The notes under the pieces: generated by a model
The model's input: the letters and a program-made list of their open reading frames with translations, nothing else
What the model was told of the DNA's origin: nothing
Database searches by the model: none
Assembly: GCA_016717705.1 (NCBI GenBank)
Contig: JADKFD010000014.1
Span: 55,685-119,684, forward strand
Length of the DNA stretch: 64,000 nt
Source: Rhodanobacteraceae bacterium
Lineage (GTDB): Bacteria; Pseudomonadota; Gammaproteobacteria; Xanthomonadales; SZUA-5
Direction: 5' to 3'
Shown: positions 1 through 8,767 of the stretch, piece by piece
Numbering within the stretch: the first letter of the stretch is position 1
Layout of the letters: every line of letters starts with the position of its first letter
Position numbers and translations under genes: made by a program

Positions 1-1
1 G

Positions 2-1132
2 CCGGCCGGCTGCCCCGGGGTGGTCTCGGTCAGCGCAACCGACGTGATCGACCAGCGCGCGCCGTATTCGAGCTTCGGGCCGAATGTCGATGTCGCCGCG
101 CCGGGCGGCGATGTCTCCGTGGACCGCAATGCGGACGGCTACGCCGACGGCGTGTTGAGCACCACGTTCAACGACAGCGTCGCGCCGCGCGCGGCCGACT
201 ATCAGTTCAAGAACGGCACCTCGATGGCGGCCCCGCATGTGGCCGGTGTCGCCGCACTGATGAAGGCAGCGCATCCCGGGCTCACGCCGGAGCAGTTCGA
301 CCAGGCGCTGATGTCCGGCGCGTTGACCGTGGACCTCGCCGGCAACGGCGCCAGCGTGCGCGACGATCTTTTCGGCTACGGACTGATCGACGCGGTCAAG
401 GCGGTGACCGAGGCGCGCCGGCTGGCCGGTGGCGCGGCCACGCCGGGCGTGCTGGTGGCGCAGCCGACTGCGCTGGAACTCGGCAGCACCGCCAATCAGG
501 CGCAGTTCGACCTCGTGAATGCCGGGCAGGGGGCGATCGGCGCGGTGCAGGCCAGCGCCAACCAGCCGTGGGTGAGCCTGGTGCCGCCGGCTGGCGGTGG
601 CGCCGGCCGCTGGACCGTCAACGTGAATCGCAGCGGACTGGTGCCGGCGCAGTACCGCGCCGAGATCGTGCTGAACTCGGTCAGCGGCGGCAGCGCGCGG
701 GTGCAGCTCGGCATGCGCGTGGGCGAGGTCGCGGCCGGTGGCGGCAAGCTCGGCCGCATCTACGCACTGCTGATCGACGCCGCTACCGGCATGCCGATCG
801 ACCAGGCCGACGCCGAGACCGCCGGCAACTACGCCTTCGTCTTCGCCAACCGCCTGCCGGGCACCTATCTGCTCGCCGCCGGCAGCGATCTCGACAACGA
901 CGGCTACATCTGCGACGCCGGCGAATCCTGCGGCATCTACCCGAGCTTCGCCCTGCCCGGTGCGATCGTGCTCGGCGCCAGCGATCTGGCGCTGGAGCCC
1001 TTCGGCCTGGTCGCCGACAGCCCGGGCGTGCTCTCCGGTGCCGCAGCCGCGCACGCCGGAAAGCACGCGCCGAAGCTGTTGCCGGCACCAGTCGGCGGCT
1101 GGCGCCGTCCGCACCGGGCGCACATCCGCTGA
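2..1132 (+). CDS. Subtilisin-like (S8) secreted serine protease, C-terminal part (5' truncated by window)
   Basis: The frame is open from the first bases of the window, and the sequence before the first possible GTG (PAGCPGVVSVSATD) is already subtilase-like, so the gene begins outside the window. The catalytic serine block GTSMAAPHVAG lies near residue 70 of the visible part. The catalytic Asp and His must lie upstream. After the protease core come a beta-rich region of about 90 residues (QPTALELGST to RVGE) and a final segment with LIDAATGMPIDQ and SDLDNDGYICDAGESC, which may bind calcium or serve in secretion. The family comprises exported endopeptidases that are usually processed extracellularly. 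Only the C-terminal half is seen, so substrate and maturation cannot be judged. The next gene begins 39 bases downstream on the same strand and may be co-transcribed. Confidence 0.9.
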   Translation, partial: PAGCPGVVSVSATDVIDQRAPYSSFGPNVDVAAPGGDVSVDRNADGYADGVLSTTFNDSVAPRAADYQFKNGTSMAAPHVAGVAALMKAAHPGLTPEQFDQALMSGALTVDLAGNGASVRDDLFGYGLIDAVKAVTEARRLAGGAATPGVLVAQPTALELGSTANQAQFDLVNAGQGAIGAVQASANQPWVSLVPPAGGGAGRWTVNVNRSGLVPAQYRAEIVLNSVSGGSARVQLGMRVGEVAAGGGKLGRIYALLIDAATGMPIDQADAETAGNYAFVFANRLPGTYLLAAGSDLDNDGYICDAGESCGIYPSFALPGAIVLGASDLALEPFGLVADSPGVLSGAAAAHAGKHAPKLLPAPVGGWRRPHRAHIR

Positions 1133-1171
1133 CGGCACTGGCCGGTCCGACACCTTCTGCCGGAGACATCC

Positions 1172-2035
1172 ATGCACCGCACTTTCCTCGTTTCACTGCT
1201 GGCCACACTGCTGCTGTGGCTGGCGCCGGCGCGGCCCTTGACGGCAGCGCCGATGCCGACGCTGGACGCCGAGATGGTCGCCGGCGCGCAGATGCGCCTG
1301 CCGCGCGGCTGGCAGCGCGCCCAGGACGACTACAGCCTGGTGCTGACCGAGAACCCGCGCGATCCGGAGTCGGCGGTGGCGGCGCTGTTCGCGGTGCAAG
1401 GCCAGCCCGGGCAGCGCATCGAGGTCGGCCAGGTGGCCGACACGATCCTCGCCGGCCTGGATCTCGAGGCCAACCAGATCCGTGCGCAACTCATTGAATC
1501 GCGCACCCGGCAGGGCGCGCTGTATCGCCTGCACCGGCTGGACAAGCGTGGCCGCAGCGGCTACCTGGTCAGCTACACCAACGCCGATTCGCGCAGCGGC
1601 GCGGTGGTTCACCTGCTGTTCTCTGCGCTCGACCAGCGCTTCGTGGAACTCGGCGGCCCGCTGTTTCCGCTGGTGGTCTACGGCGGTCTGCCGCCGACCG
1701 CGCTGGACGAGTTGCGCCGCGACACCGCCCCGGTGGCGCACGTCGGCACGTGCGCGCAGGCCGACGACTACGGCCGTTGCGTCGCCGGCCAGCACTTCGG
1801 CGGCAGCGCCGCGCAGGCAGCGGCGCGCAGCCTCAGCGACGCCGTCAGCGACCGCTGCCAGCAGCGCCTGCGCGCCGCGCGCACCGCCGCCGACCTCGCC
1901 GCCGCGCAGGCCGCATGCAAGGAGGAAGCCGCGCTCGCCAGCCAGATCTCGCGCATGAGCCACGAGAGCATGATGAAGACCATCTACAACCTGGACAGCG
2001 GCTGGTGTTACCGCGGCGAGGACGGCTGCGACTGA
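1172..2035 (+). CDS. Secreted protein of unknown function
   Basis: The protein has 287 residues with a clear signal peptide (MHRTFLVSLLATLLLWLAPA, cleavage probably after TAA). The start is supported by a GGAG element just upstream. The mature part is soluble-looking. It has a PsbP/DUF1795-like feel in its first half (MRLPRGWQRAQDDYSLVLTE, then a long alpha/beta stretch ending LVVYGG) and a helical, Cys-containing C-terminal third (CAQADDYGRCVAG, SDRCQQRL, QAACKEEA, GWCYRGEDGCD) that could hold disulfides. I do not recognise the family with confidence. It follows the S8 protease by 39 bases on the same strand, so a role linked to that exported protease is possible. Confidence 0.75.
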   Translation: MHRTFLVSLLATLLLWLAPARPLTAAPMPTLDAEMVAGAQMRLPRGWQRAQDDYSLVLTENPRDPESAVAALFAVQGQPGQRIEVGQVADTILAGLDLEANQIRAQLIESRTRQGALYRLHRLDKRGRSGYLVSYTNADSRSGAVVHLLFSALDQRFVELGGPLFPLVVYGGLPPTALDELRRDTAPVAHVGTCAQADDYGRCVAGQHFGGSAAQAAARSLSDAVSDRCQQRLRAARTAADLAAAQAACKEEAALASQISRMSHESMMKTIYNLDSGWCYRGEDGCD

Positions 2036-2164
2036 ACGGACGGACGGAACCTGCGGGTCCCGGAGAGCGCTCACCTGAGGTTGCCGTGAAGTCGTTCAGG
2101 ATCGGGCTTTGCACCCTCCCCGTTGCTCGGGAGCGATGCGTGCGCAAACGGACGACGCCCTGTT

Positions 2165-2248
2165 GTAGCCCGGTGTACGGCGCAGCCGTTCACCGGGGAC
2201 GGAGTGCGGCAGGTAACCGGTGAACGGCTGCGCGGTACACCGGGCAAC
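2165..2248. repeat. Palindromic interspersed repeat, family 2 (GTAGCCCG type)
   Basis: A long imperfect palindrome begins GTAGCCCGGTGTACGGCGCA and ends with its near reverse complement, with internal CACCGGG/CCGGTGAAC blocks. Related copies lie at 17830-17912, 31538-31623 and (double) 48284-48443. The rest of the 479-base gap between the secreted protein and the GGDEF gene (2036-2514) shows no convincing gene. Confidence 0.75.
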
Positions 2249-2514
2249 CAGAGCGCCCGATCGCGAGAAGGGAAAGTGCAGGCCATGGGCGGTCGTGGGT
2301 ATGCGTTCGCAGCCCGGCGCGATGCTTGCGCCACCGCCATCCGGGAGCCATACTGCCTTGAGGGGGGCTTCTTGACGAGATTCGCGAGCCGGCTCGGAGG
2401 TTCCCTCAAGGACGCTTCAATTGCCGTACGCATGGGCGCTGGGCCACCGGTCGGCTCGTTCCTGAGGATGGAGTCCTGCGGCGCACTCTGGCATGTCCAA
2501 CGGAGGTTGCCAGG

Positions 2515-3567
2515 ATGATCGACGTCACGTCTGCTCTCGACGGAGTTCCCGCGAATTGCCCGCTGAAGAATCATGGGCGCTGCTCCGTGGTCGACGAACT
2601 GGGTCGGCGCCAGTTGGAACTCGAGCTGCGCGCGGTAACCGACGATCTGACCGGTTTGTGGAATCGAGCCCAGTTCAACGCGCTGGTGCGACGTGACCTG
2701 GAGCGGTGTCTGCGACAGCACCTTCCGTTGTCATTGGTATTGGTCGACATCGACCACTTCAAGCAGGTCAATGATCTTCATGGTCATTCTGCTGGCGACC
2801 GCGTACTGCGCGAAATGGCGGCCCTCATCCGGCAGACAGTCAGTCTCGCCGACGCAGTGTTCCGATGGGGCGGCGAGGAGTTCGTAGTGCTGGCAGGTGA
2901 AATCGGTCACCGCGGAGCGGCCGATATGGCCGAACGCTTGCGTGCCCGCGTGGCGGAGCACCACTTCCCCGGGGTCGGACAGCTCACCATCAGCCTGGGA
3001 GTGGCCGAGTACCTCGGCGAGGAAAGCGTCGAGGACTGGTTTCAGCGTGCGGATGGCATGCTCTACGCCGCCAAACATGGCGGGCGCAATCAGGTACACG
3101 TGGAAGCCCGTGGCAATTCCGACCTGTGGGCCGGTGAGCTCGGGGCCTCGCCCTTGCATCTGGTCTGGCAGCAAATCTACGAGTCCGGCGAGCCGAGCAT
3201 CGACGCCGATCACCGCGAGTTGTTCGAGCGCGCCAATGCGCTGATCGACGCATGGTTGTCCGGCAGACACGATCTGACCGGCATCTTGCGCGCCTGCGAC
3301 CACCTCATCGAGCACATCGTGCTGCATTTCCGCAACGAAGAAGCATTGCTCGAACGGCATGCCTTCAGCGGATACGAAGCGCACCGGCGCGCCCACGCCG
3401 CGATGGTGCGACGGGCCGAGTATCTGCGACGCAAGGTCGCCATTGGCAGTTGTACCCTCGGAAAGATGCTCGATTTCCTGGTGGGCGATGTGATCGCCCG
3501 CCACCTGTCCGTCGTGGACCGCGAGTTCTTCCCGCTATTCGCCGGCTTGAAAAAGCTGCGTCCTTGA
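2515..3567 (+). CDS. Diguanylate cyclase with C-terminal bacteriohemerythrin domain
   Basis: This 350-residue protein has an N-terminal GGDEF domain (about residues 40-195) with an intact GGEEF active site near residue 118 and the upstream DIDHFKQVND metal/nucleotide segment. It would make cyclic di-GMP. The C-terminal half (about 210-345) is a hemerythrin four-helix bundle. The iron ligands are in order DADHRELF, the HIVLHFRNEEALL segment (HxxxE), HRRAH and a final HLSVVDREFF (HxxxxD). Such a domain binds oxygen or nitric oxide at a di-iron site, so this is probably an O2/NO-responsive c-di-GMP synthase. The start is supported by GGAGG eight bases upstream. No RxxD inhibitory site was obvious. 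It is convergent with the CHASE2 cyclase, a second nucleotide-messenger enzyme. Confidence 0.93.
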   Translation: MIDVTSALDGVPANCPLKNHGRCSVVDELGRRQLELELRAVTDDLTGLWNRAQFNALVRRDLERCLRQHLPLSLVLVDIDHFKQVNDLHGHSAGDRVLREMAALIRQTVSLADAVFRWGGEEFVVLAGEIGHRGAADMAERLRARVAEHHFPGVGQLTISLGVAEYLGEESVEDWFQRADGMLYAAKHGGRNQVHVEARGNSDLWAGELGASPLHLVWQQIYESGEPSIDADHRELFERANALIDAWLSGRHDLTGILRACDHLIEHIVLHFRNEEALLERHAFSGYEAHRRAHAAMVRRAEYLRRKVAIGSCTLGKMLDFLVGDVIARHLSVVDREFFPLFAGLKKLRP

Positions 3568-3627
3568 CGCGGCGAGATCGTCCCGCCGCACAAATGCGAA
3601 CCGACTTGATCCGGACAAAGGTCTGGC

Positions 3628-5859
3628 TCACTTCTCGGTCTGCTCGTAGGCGCCGTCCCAGTCCGCCGGCGGCGGCTCGGCGAGGGCGCCGGCGCAGCGC
3701 TCGGCGCAATGCGCGGCGGGGCCATCGTCCGGGTGCTGCAGCAGCAGCGCTTGCCAGTGCGCCAGCGCCGCGGTGAAGCGGCGCTCGTGGAAATCATTGA
3801 GCGCCTGCGCGTGGCGCGCCAGGCGCGCGCGGGTGGATGCGTCGAGGTCTGCCTGGCGGCCGAGCAACTGGTGGATCGCGAGCGGTTGCGCGCGGCCCTT
3901 GAGGCGCACGCGGCCGAGCGCGCGGAAGGCGTAGTGGCCCGGGCGCGCCTGTTCGGCGCCGCGGCGGGTGGCCTCGGACACCAGGATGCGCGTGCCGCAG
4001 GCCTTGTTGAGCGGCTCCAGCCGCGCCGCGGTGTTCACCTCGTTGCCGAGCACGGTGTAGTCGAACACCTGCGGCGAGCCCATGTTGCCGACCAGCATCT
4101 CGCCGCTGTTGATGCCGATGCGGATGTCGAGGTCGACCGCGTCGGCGCGCCACGGCGCATCCGCGCGGTCGACCTCGGCGAGCATGCGCAGCGCGCACTC
4201 GCAGGCGCGCGCGGCGTGGTCGGGCTGCGCCAGCGGCGCATTCCATTCGGCCATCACCGCGTCGCCGACGAACTTGTCGAGGGTGCCCAGGGTTTCCAGC
4301 ACGCAGGCGGTCATGCGCTCCAGGTAGGCGTTGAGCAGGCGCCCGACCGCCTCCGGCGGCAGCCGCTCGGACATCCCGGTGAAGCCGGCGATGTCGGAGA
4401 ACAGCACGCTCATTTCGCGCCGCTCGCCGCCCAGGCGCAGGCGCGCGGGGGCGCGCAGCAACTGCTCCAGCACGGTCGGCGCCAGGTAGTGGCCGAAAGC
4501 GTCGCGCAGCCAGCGGCGCTCGCGCTCGGAGGCGAGCACGCGCAACAGCAGTCCGCCGCCCCAGGCCAGCGCCAGGCCCGCCACCGGCGGCACCAGCGGC
4601 AGCATCCAGCCGCGGGCGTAGGCGTACCAGCAGACCAGCGCGTGCGCGCCGGCCAGCGCGAGCAGCAACGCCAGCCCGGCTGCCGGGCGCAGCCGCGCGG
4701 TGGTCGCGACTGCCAGCAGGCAGGCGCCGAGGACCATCAGCGCCGCACCCACGGCGCCGGTCGCGCGCAGCGTGCGGCCGGCGAGCAGGCCGTCGATCAC
4801 GTTGGCGTGCAGCAGGATGCCCGGCGTTACCGGCGAGAACGGTGTGGCGCGCAAATCGGCGATGCCGGCGGCGAGCGCCGAGATCAGCACGATGCGCTCG
4901 TCGAAGGTGCCGGGCGCCAGCGGCGCCGGTTTGCCCGCGGCGCGCAGGTCCTTGCTCGCGAGCACCTGCTCGTAGGGAATGCGGCGATACATCTCGCCCC
5001 CGTAAGGGATCAGCGCGCTGCCGTCGGCCAGCAGCGGCAGCGCCAGATCGCCGATCCACAGCGCGCCGTCGCTGCGGCGCAGATCGGCCAGCGGCACGCC
5101 GCGTACGTGGGCGGCGATCGCCACGCCGAGCGCCGGCAGCGCGCGCTCAGCGTCGCGCCACCACGCCAGCGGGGCGAAGCGGCGGTAGACGCCATCGGCA
5201 TCGGGCAGCACGTTGATGTGGCCGAGCGTGCGCGCGGCCTGCGCCAGTTCGGCGTAGGGCAGCAGCGCATGCGCGTGCAAGGCGGCGGCATCCGGCGCCG
5301 CAAGCGGTACGCCGGGGCCGGGCCAGTCTCCGCCCTGCGCCGCATCGCCGGGCGCCGCGGGGGCGCCGGCGAGCACCGCCGCGGCAAACACATTGCCGGC
5401 CGCCGCTGCGGCCGCGGCCAGTTCGGCGTCGCCGCGCTGCGGGCGCAGCGCCTCGATCTGCGCGCCGAGTTCCGCGCGCACCTCGGGCACATCGGCCGCC
5501 GCCGCCAGCGCAGCCAGCGTGTCGACCGCGCGCGCGTCCACCACGCGGCGGTCGGCGCGCTCGGCCAGCAACAGGTCGAAGCCGATCGCGGCCGCGCCGT
5601 CCTGCGCCAGGTAGTCGACCACTTCCGCATGCACCGAGCGCGGCCACGGCCAGCGCCCGTAGATCGGCGCCAGTTGCGCCAGCGTGCCCTCGCCGATCTC
5701 GAGGATGACGATGCGCTCGGTGGACGCGCTAGGCCCGGCGTGGCCGCGGTGGCGCGCGTCGACCGTGCGCAGCTCGAACGCGGCCAGCCAGCCGCCCGGA
5801 TCGAGCAGCACCAGCAGCGCGGCGGCGAGTGCTGCGAGCAGCCCGCTCTTCACCGCCAA
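3628..5859 (-). CDS. CHASE2-domain class III adenylate cyclase
   Basis: This 743-residue membrane protein has a first membrane segment at about residues 5-20, a periplasmic CHASE2 sensor (about 25-340), and a cluster of hydrophobic helices (about 345-440). A class III cyclase domain follows from about residue 480. The two metal-binding aspartates are visible (LFSDIAGFT and KFVGDAVMAEW). The adenine-selecting Lys (LDKFVGD) and Asp (FDYTVLG), and the transition-state Asn/Arg (NTAARLE), are also present, so it should make cAMP rather than cGMP. The last 60 or so residues look TPR-like (LNDFHERRFTAALAHWQALLLQHPDD). The start overlaps the upstream FecR gene by 10 bases, so the two are translationally coupled. 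CHASE2 cyclase-FecR pairs are a recurring arrangement in which the periplasmic FecR domain may talk to CHASE2. Confidence 0.92.
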   Translation of the reverse strand: MAVKSGLLAALAAALLVLLDPGGWLAAFELRTVDARHRGHAGPSASTERIVILEIGEGTLAQLAPIYGRWPWPRSVHAEVVDYLAQDGAAAIGFDLLLAERADRRVVDARAVDTLAALAAAADVPEVRAELGAQIEALRPQRGDAELAAAAAAAGNVFAAAVLAGAPAAPGDAAQGGDWPGPGVPLAAPDAAALHAHALLPYAELAQAARTLGHINVLPDADGVYRRFAPLAWWRDAERALPALGVAIAAHVRGVPLADLRRSDGALWIGDLALPLLADGSALIPYGGEMYRRIPYEQVLASKDLRAAGKPAPLAPGTFDERIVLISALAAGIADLRATPFSPVTPGILLHANVIDGLLAGRTLRATGAVGAALMVLGACLLAVATTARLRPAAGLALLLALAGAHALVCWYAYARGWMLPLVPPVAGLALAWGGGLLLRVLASERERRWLRDAFGHYLAPTVLEQLLRAPARLRLGGERREMSVLFSDIAGFTGMSERLPPEAVGRLLNAYLERMTACVLETLGTLDKFVGDAVMAEWNAPLAQPDHAARACECALRMLAEVDRADAPWRADAVDLDIRIGINSGEMLVGNMGSPQVFDYTVLGNEVNTAARLEPLNKACGTRILVSEATRRGAEQARPGHYAFRALGRVRLKGRAQPLAIHQLLGRQADLDASTRARLARHAQALNDFHERRFTAALAHWQALLLQHPDDGPAAHCAERCAGALAEPPPADWDGAYEQTEK

Positions 5860-6503
5860 TCGGGTTTCAGGCGCGGCTCGGCGGAGACTTCATGGCAGGT
5901 GTGGCAGAACTCGAACACGCCGCCGGTCTGCGCCAGCAGCGGCGCCGATGGCGTGGTCGCGGCGGGCACCGCCTTGCCGGCATCCACCGCCACATACTGG
6001 CCGCGCGGCACCGACAGCAGCGATCCATCGACGCCGCGCACTTCCACCTGGCCCTCGCAGGTGCAGGCGCAGACCGCCTGCTCGCCCTCGCCGAAGACCA
6101 TCGAGAAGGCGGTGCCGCGCACCCCGGCGACCGCGATCGGCGTGCTGATCGCGGCGCGGCCGCCGGCCGCCGGCTGCGCCTGCATCCACAGCGCGCCGCG
6201 ATTCATCGCGGTATCGAAGTCCCTGGGGTTGCGGCCCATCTCGATCTCCGAGGCCGGACCCATGACGAAGCGCCCGACCCCCGGATATTCGAGCACCGCG
6301 ACCGCGCCCGCGCCGGTGCGCAGACGCTCGCCCATCTGCACCGCCTGGCCCTCCGCCAGCGCTTCCCAGGCCGCGCCCGCCTGGCGCTCCAGCGCGCCGC
6401 CGCGCAGCGACACCACCTTGCCGGTCTCGTCGGCGGCAACGGCGAGCAGCGGCAGCGCCAGCAACAGGGCGCAGGCCAGACGACGGCAGGCAATCGCGGG
6501 CAT
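5850..6503 (-). CDS. FecR-domain periplasmic protein with C-terminal CxxCH motif
   Basis: This 217-residue exported protein has a signal peptide (MPAIACRRLACALLLALPLLAVAA) and a FecR domain (about residues 27-165: GKVVSLRGGALERQAG, LRTGAGAVAVLEY, ISTPIAVAGVRGTAFSM, GQVEVRGVDGSLLSVPRGQY). Near the C-terminus is FEFCHTCHE, which contains CHTCH, a CxxCH c-type heme attachment motif. With CACTCEG in the FecR domain it makes the protein cysteine-rich for a periplasmic protein. The gene follows the fibre gene by one base and overlaps the cyclase gene by 10 bases. The operon order is therefore small secreted protein, fibre, FecR, CHASE2 cyclase. It probably senses or relays an envelope signal to the cyclase; heme attachment is inferred from the motif alone. 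Confidence 0.88.
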   Translation of the reverse strand: MPAIACRRLACALLLALPLLAVAADETGKVVSLRGGALERQAGAAWEALAEGQAVQMGERLRTGAGAVAVLEYPGVGRFVMGPASEIEMGRNPRDFDTAMNRGALWMQAQPAAGGRAAISTPIAVAGVRGTAFSMVFGEGEQAVCACTCEGQVEVRGVDGSLLSVPRGQYVAVDAGKAVPAATTPSAPLLAQTGGVFEFCHTCHEVSAEPRLKPDWR

Positions 6504-6504
6504 G

Positions 6505-8361
6505 TCAGTGCTCCTTCGGTAAACGGCTCTCGACCAGCGTGCGCAGCGCGGCCAGTTCCGAGCGGATCGCGGCGTTGTCGGCGCGCATCACCTGGTTGTC
6601 CTCGCGCAGCGCGGCGTTCTCGGACTCCAGCTTGGCGTTCAGGCCCTGGATCGCCGCCAGCGCCACGCCGGCGCTGTCGACCGTGCTGATCGTGCGCTCG
6701 CTGGCGCCGAGGCCGAACAGGGCACGGAAGTCCTGCGCCACCGGCCCGAGGTGACGCTCGCCCGGCGCATCGATGTAGCGCCAGGAACTGAGCGGCAGGC
6801 GGATGACCTGGCCGAGCACGGCGCCGACATCGACGTCGAGGAAGTCGGTCTTGACCGCGCGGTCGCTGACGTTCTCGAAGTTCTGCGCCCGCGCGCGGCC
6901 GCTGTAGGTCAGTGCCGGAGAGATGCCGTTGGGCGTCAGCGTCATCAGCACGCTGCCGCCGGCCCCCGGGTTGTTCTCGCCGTCGTTGTGCGAGCCACCC
7001 TGGAACCAAGCGAACCCGGTGCCGCTGCGGAAATAGTGCGTGTTGAGCTGCACGCCGCTGCCGAAGCTGGTGCCGAACAGATTGAGCATCTGGCGCGTCG
7101 CGCTGCCGAAGTACAGTGCCGAGTTCGGAACCGAAACGTGACCAGCCACGGTCAGCGCGGTACCGGCGGTGGGCGTGTTGGTGTTGATCGCCATACCACC
7201 GGCGACGGTCAGCGCGGTACCGGCGGCGGGTGTGTTCGTGTTGATCGCCACGCCACCCTGGGCGCGTACCAGAAATTGGTTGGCGCCGGTGGAGATGAAA
7301 TCCGCTGCCTGTCGGTCGGCCCAGACGAAGGTGCCCTCGTCACCCAGCGTGCCGCTCACCGGGACGCTCACGCAGCCGCCGCCGGCAAACCCGGACAAGC
7401 TTCCGGGACGAGCTTTCGCACGCGAACCGGCGGCCCAGGAATGGGTGCCGCCCGCGCAATTCAGTGATCCTCCGACGGCGATGCTGTTGTCGCCACTGGC
7501 GCCGTTGGATGCGCCGCCGGCCACCATGCCGCCGACACCCGTTGCATAATTGCCGATGCCACCACCCACCACGCTGTACCTGCCGCCAGCGATGTTGCCG
7601 CTGCCGCCACCCACGGTCGCGAACACCGCATCCCCGGATCCACCGCCGCCATTTCCAGCGAGGTTGTTGATGCCACCTCCGACGGTCCCGTAGTGGTCGC
7701 TGACGCGGTTTGGCCCCTCGCCGACGACTTCCGGGTCCGGGTCGGAGTCGCCCTCGGGCGCGCCGCCGCCGGAAATCGTGGCACCGCGTACCTGTGTGGC
7801 TCCGCCCACGAAGTTCGAGGAACTACCGGCCACGATGCTCGCGTTGATCGGAAAGGTACCCCCGACCAGCACATCGCTGGGCAGGATTTTCAGGTGCGGA
7901 GCGCCATGCGTGCGCAGTACCAGCGGCTGCGCGTCGGTCGTTCCGAGGAAGTTGAGAAGCGAGTCCGTGCCGGAATCCCCGGTACTGCTCCAGCAGGCGC
8001 CGATCAGTGGCGCGGCGAGCGCCTTGCTGCGCCCGGGGATGCCGGCCCAGGCGCTGGCGCCGGCATCGCGCACGGCGACTTCCAGCCAGGCCTCGCGGTC
8101 GCCGGCCAGCGGCGCGTCGAAGCGCAGCTCGAAGCGACCGTCCTTGACCTCGACGCCGGGGAACTCGATCGGCGCCAGCAGCGTCTGCGGCGACTTCTCG
8201 TCGCCGAACGCAGCGATGCGCAGGTCGAAGCGCCCGTTCGCCGGCGCCCCGCGGTCGTCGAGCTGGCCCCGGTACACGACTTCGCCGGCGTGCGCGGCCG
8301 GGGCGAGGGCTGCCAGCAGCGCGGCCATGAGCAAGTGCGGGCGGACGTGACGGTGGGACAT
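6505..8361 (-). CDS. Fibre-like secreted protein A (YadA-head-like repeats, S74 chaperone end)
   Basis: The protein has 618 residues. I chose the ATG at 8361 because it gives MSHRHVRPHLLMAALLAALAPAAHA, a signal peptide matching the paralogues. The mature N-terminus (about residues 25-125, VVYRGQLDDRGAPANGRFDLRIAAFGDEKS onwards) is nearly identical in all four copies. The middle carries 5-6 glycine-rich repeats of about 15 residues (ATVGGGSGNIAGG, SVVGGGIGNYATG, GMVAGGASNGASG), like YadA heads. They end with a conserved NCAGGTHSWAAGSRAK cap and GTFVWADRQAADFISTGANQ. The C-terminal S74 (endosialidase-type) domain begins NVSDRAVKTDF and ends in a coiled coil (LNAKLESENAALRED). The protein is probably a trimeric exported fibre. 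It is followed by fecR after one base. Confidence 0.85.
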   Translation of the reverse strand: MSHRHVRPHLLMAALLAALAPAAHAGEVVYRGQLDDRGAPANGRFDLRIAAFGDEKSPQTLLAPIEFPGVEVKDGRFELRFDAPLAGDREAWLEVAVRDAGASAWAGIPGRSKALAAPLIGACWSSTGDSGTDSLLNFLGTTDAQPLVLRTHGAPHLKILPSDVLVGGTFPINASIVAGSSSNFVGGATQVRGATISGGGAPEGDSDPDPEVVGEGPNRVSDHYGTVGGGINNLAGNGGGGSGDAVFATVGGGSGNIAGGRYSVVGGGIGNYATGVGGMVAGGASNGASGDNSIAVGGSLNCAGGTHSWAAGSRAKARPGSLSGFAGGGCVSVPVSGTLGDEGTFVWADRQAADFISTGANQFLVRAQGGVAINTNTPAAGTALTVAGGMAINTNTPTAGTALTVAGHVSVPNSALYFGSATRQMLNLFGTSFGSGVQLNTHYFRSGTGFAWFQGGSHNDGENNPGAGGSVLMTLTPNGISPALTYSGRARAQNFENVSDRAVKTDFLDVDVGAVLGQVIRLPLSSWRYIDAPGERHLGPVAQDFRALFGLGASERTISTVDSAGVALAAIQGLNAKLESENAALREDNQVMRADNAAIRSELAALRTLVESRLPKEH

Positions 8362-8395
8362 GCGGAGTGCTCCCGGGATCAGGGATCGAGTGGGC

Positions 8396-8669
8396 TCAGG
8401 GGCTTTCGAAACCATTCCGGAACAGGATGGTGTCGAGCGGATCGCAACTGGCGAGGCTGGACTTGAGGCCGAAGCGGCCGTCCGCCGAAGTCGGTTGCGC
8501 GGTGACGCGGGTCTGGCCGGACAGCGAAGCGTCCATCGGCGCTGGACGCAACGAGTTTGAGTTCCCCGCGCACGCCAAAGCGCGCGGATTCGCCAGCCGC
8601 GGCGTGGGCGAAAAACGGAATCGACAGCAGCAGGCCGAGGGCGAGGTCGCGATGGGAGAGCGTGCGCAT
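8396..8669 (-). CDS. Small secreted protein with GFE C-terminus, frameshifted copy
   Basis: From ATG 8669 the frame reads MRTLSHRDLALGLLLSIPFFAHA, a signal peptide, then GESARFGVRGELKLVASSADGRFAV. A two-base loss relative to the intact copy at 15805-16080 near 8525 shifts the frame. The correct tail (TRVTAQPTSADGRFGLKSS, then CDPLDTILFRNGFESP) continues in another frame to the stop at 8396. With one correction the product is about 90 residues. It lies 34 bases upstream of fibre gene A, the same pairing as in the intact copy with fibre B. The function is unknown. The break may be real decay or a sequencing error; the many other indels in the window favour error. Confidence 0.7.
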
Positions 8670-8753
8670 TGTCAGTGCTCCGGTCGGCGCTGAACACCGT
8701 ATGGCGTCAACCTCGCCGACGCACAAAGTCGTCCTCTCGAGTCGTCGCCGGCC

Positions 8754-8767
8754 TTGATCCAGGTCAA
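8754..8767. promoter_or_regulatory. FNR/Anr-type box upstream of the small protein/fibre A operon
   Basis: TTGATCCAGGTCAA fits TTGA-N6-TCAA and has one departure from the FNR consensus TTGAT-N4-ATCAA. It lies 85 bases upstream of the small-protein start. The surrounding bases match the region before fibre D (box at 19907-19920), so the promoter was duplicated with the operon. The remaining bases up to the hipA end (8768-8953) show nothing else recognisable. Confidence 0.6.

Noticed and set aside
2123..2518. A 131-codon frame overlapping the GGDEF start by four bases
   Set aside because: It runs through the family 2 repeat, has no ribosome site or motif, and has noncoding-like composition.
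3709..6522. A 937-codon open frame on the plus strand opposite the cyclase and FecR genes
   Set aside because: It is a G+C-driven antisense shadow, rich in Arg/Gln/Ala with no recognisable motif, whereas the minus strand shows clear family motifs.
8379..8669. Calling the first copy of the small GFE protein a definite pseudogene
   Set aside because: The same kind of small indel affects essential genes in the window, so sequence error is at least as likely.
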